Positions 6,817 to 6,931 of a stretch of DNA of 6,931 nucleotides are shown in pieces. The notes beneath the pieces are model-generated. The model ran no database searches. It was not told the origin of the DNA and was given only the letters and a program-made list of their open reading frames with translations. Both the position numbers and the translations under genes were made by a program. Origin of the DNA: Sandaracinomonas sp041180785 (GTDB taxonomy: Bacteria > Bacteroidota > Bacteroidia > Cytophagales > Spirosomataceae); the NCBI GenBank assembly GCA_041180785.1, contig JBEGQV010000036.1, forward strand, positions 1 through 6,931, given 5' to 3'. Within the stretch, counting starts at the first letter, position 1, and every line of letters starts with the position of its first letter.

Positions 6817-6820
6817 TTAT
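6804..6820. promoter_or_regulatory. 17-bp palindrome overlapping the gltB -33 element (candidate operator)
   Basis: The plus strand reads ATAATTTG-G-CAAATTAT: two perfect 8-bp arms around a single central base. The TTTG of the -33 element lies inside one arm. A symmetric site of this size on a promoter is what a dimeric regulator binding site looks like, but palindromes also arise readily in such AT-rich DNA. No regulator can be named. Confidence 0.4.
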
Positions 6821-6896
6821 ATTTTAATCAAAATATTATACTGATTAATAAAATATCACTAAACAAGTACAATTAATCTTAAAAGAGTGCAATTTT

Positions 6897-6931
6897 TTAA
6901 TATTCATCTGAATAATCTGAAAATTCATCTG
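6897..6931 (-). CDS. Possible C-terminal end of an upstream gene (runs off right edge)
   Basis: One minus-strand frame enters from the right edge and ends at TAA 6899-6897. It encodes the acidic tail DEFSDYSDEY. A 9-bp direct repeat, ATTCATCTG on the plus strand (6902-6910 and 6923-6931), recurs with a 21-bp period, exactly seven codons, so the repeat is in phase with this frame. Only ten whole codons are visible, so no family can be named. The other two minus frames are a stop at once and a Lys/Ile-rich translation lacking obvious protein character. The call rests on composition and phase only. Confidence 0.3.
   Translation of the reverse strand, partial: DEFSDYSDEY

Noticed and set aside
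6845..6928. Small minus-strand frame beginning MNFQIIQMN
   Set aside because: It is about 27 codons of Ile/Lys/Asn-rich translation in very AT-rich DNA, has no start context, and overlaps the more plausible acidic-tail frame.
1..6931. A novel defence, mobile or secondary-metabolite system
   Set aside because: About 88% of the window is the intact gltBD operon and most of the rest is tRNA genes and short intergenic DNA. No CRISPR-like repeats, transposase, toxin-antitoxin pair or reverse transcriptase is visible.

Overview
The window comes from the chromosome of a low-GC bacterium, most likely a member of the Bacteroidota and probably of the Flavobacteriia. The evidence is roughly one-third GC in genes against clearly lower GC between them, start codons without a Shine-Dalgarno sequence, a TTTG-N17-TAnnTTTG promoter of the Bacteroidota type upstream of gltB, and tRNA genes without an encoded CCA end. 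Genus cannot be assigned from this sequence alone.

Almost everything firmly identified is read from the minus strand, so transcription runs from the right edge to the left. At the far right (6897-6931) there may be the last codons of another minus-strand gene with an acidic tail. A very AT-rich intergenic stretch (6696-6896) follows. It holds a candidate promoter, a 17-bp palindrome over its -33 element, and a 17-bp-stem hairpin with a U-run that would lie at the very start of the gltB leader. Next come gltB (2124-6695) and gltD (623-2116), 7 bp apart, encoding the two subunits of NAD(P)H-dependent glutamate synthase. Both are full length with all recognisable catalytic and cofactor residues intact.

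A hairpin just after the gltD stop and a -7-like box lie in the 67 bp before a three-gene tRNA cluster, read in the order Ser(GCU), Pro(UGG), Arg(UCU). A perfect 14-bp inverted repeat sits between tRNA-Pro and tRNA-Arg. Downstream of tRNA-Arg, positions 148-212 form a strong bidirectional-terminator-like hairpin. That hairpin lies inside an open minus-strand frame (221 to the left edge) that could be the N-terminus of a membrane protein. The two readings compete and the window does not settle which is right.

Functionally this is a housekeeping nitrogen-assimilation operon: GltD takes electrons from NAD(P)H and passes them through FAD and Fe-S clusters to GltB, which converts glutamine plus 2-oxoglutarate to two glutamates. 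Next to it is a translation RNA operon. I see no defence system, mobile element, CRISPR array or novel enzyme. What merits a second look is the non-coding structure around the operons.
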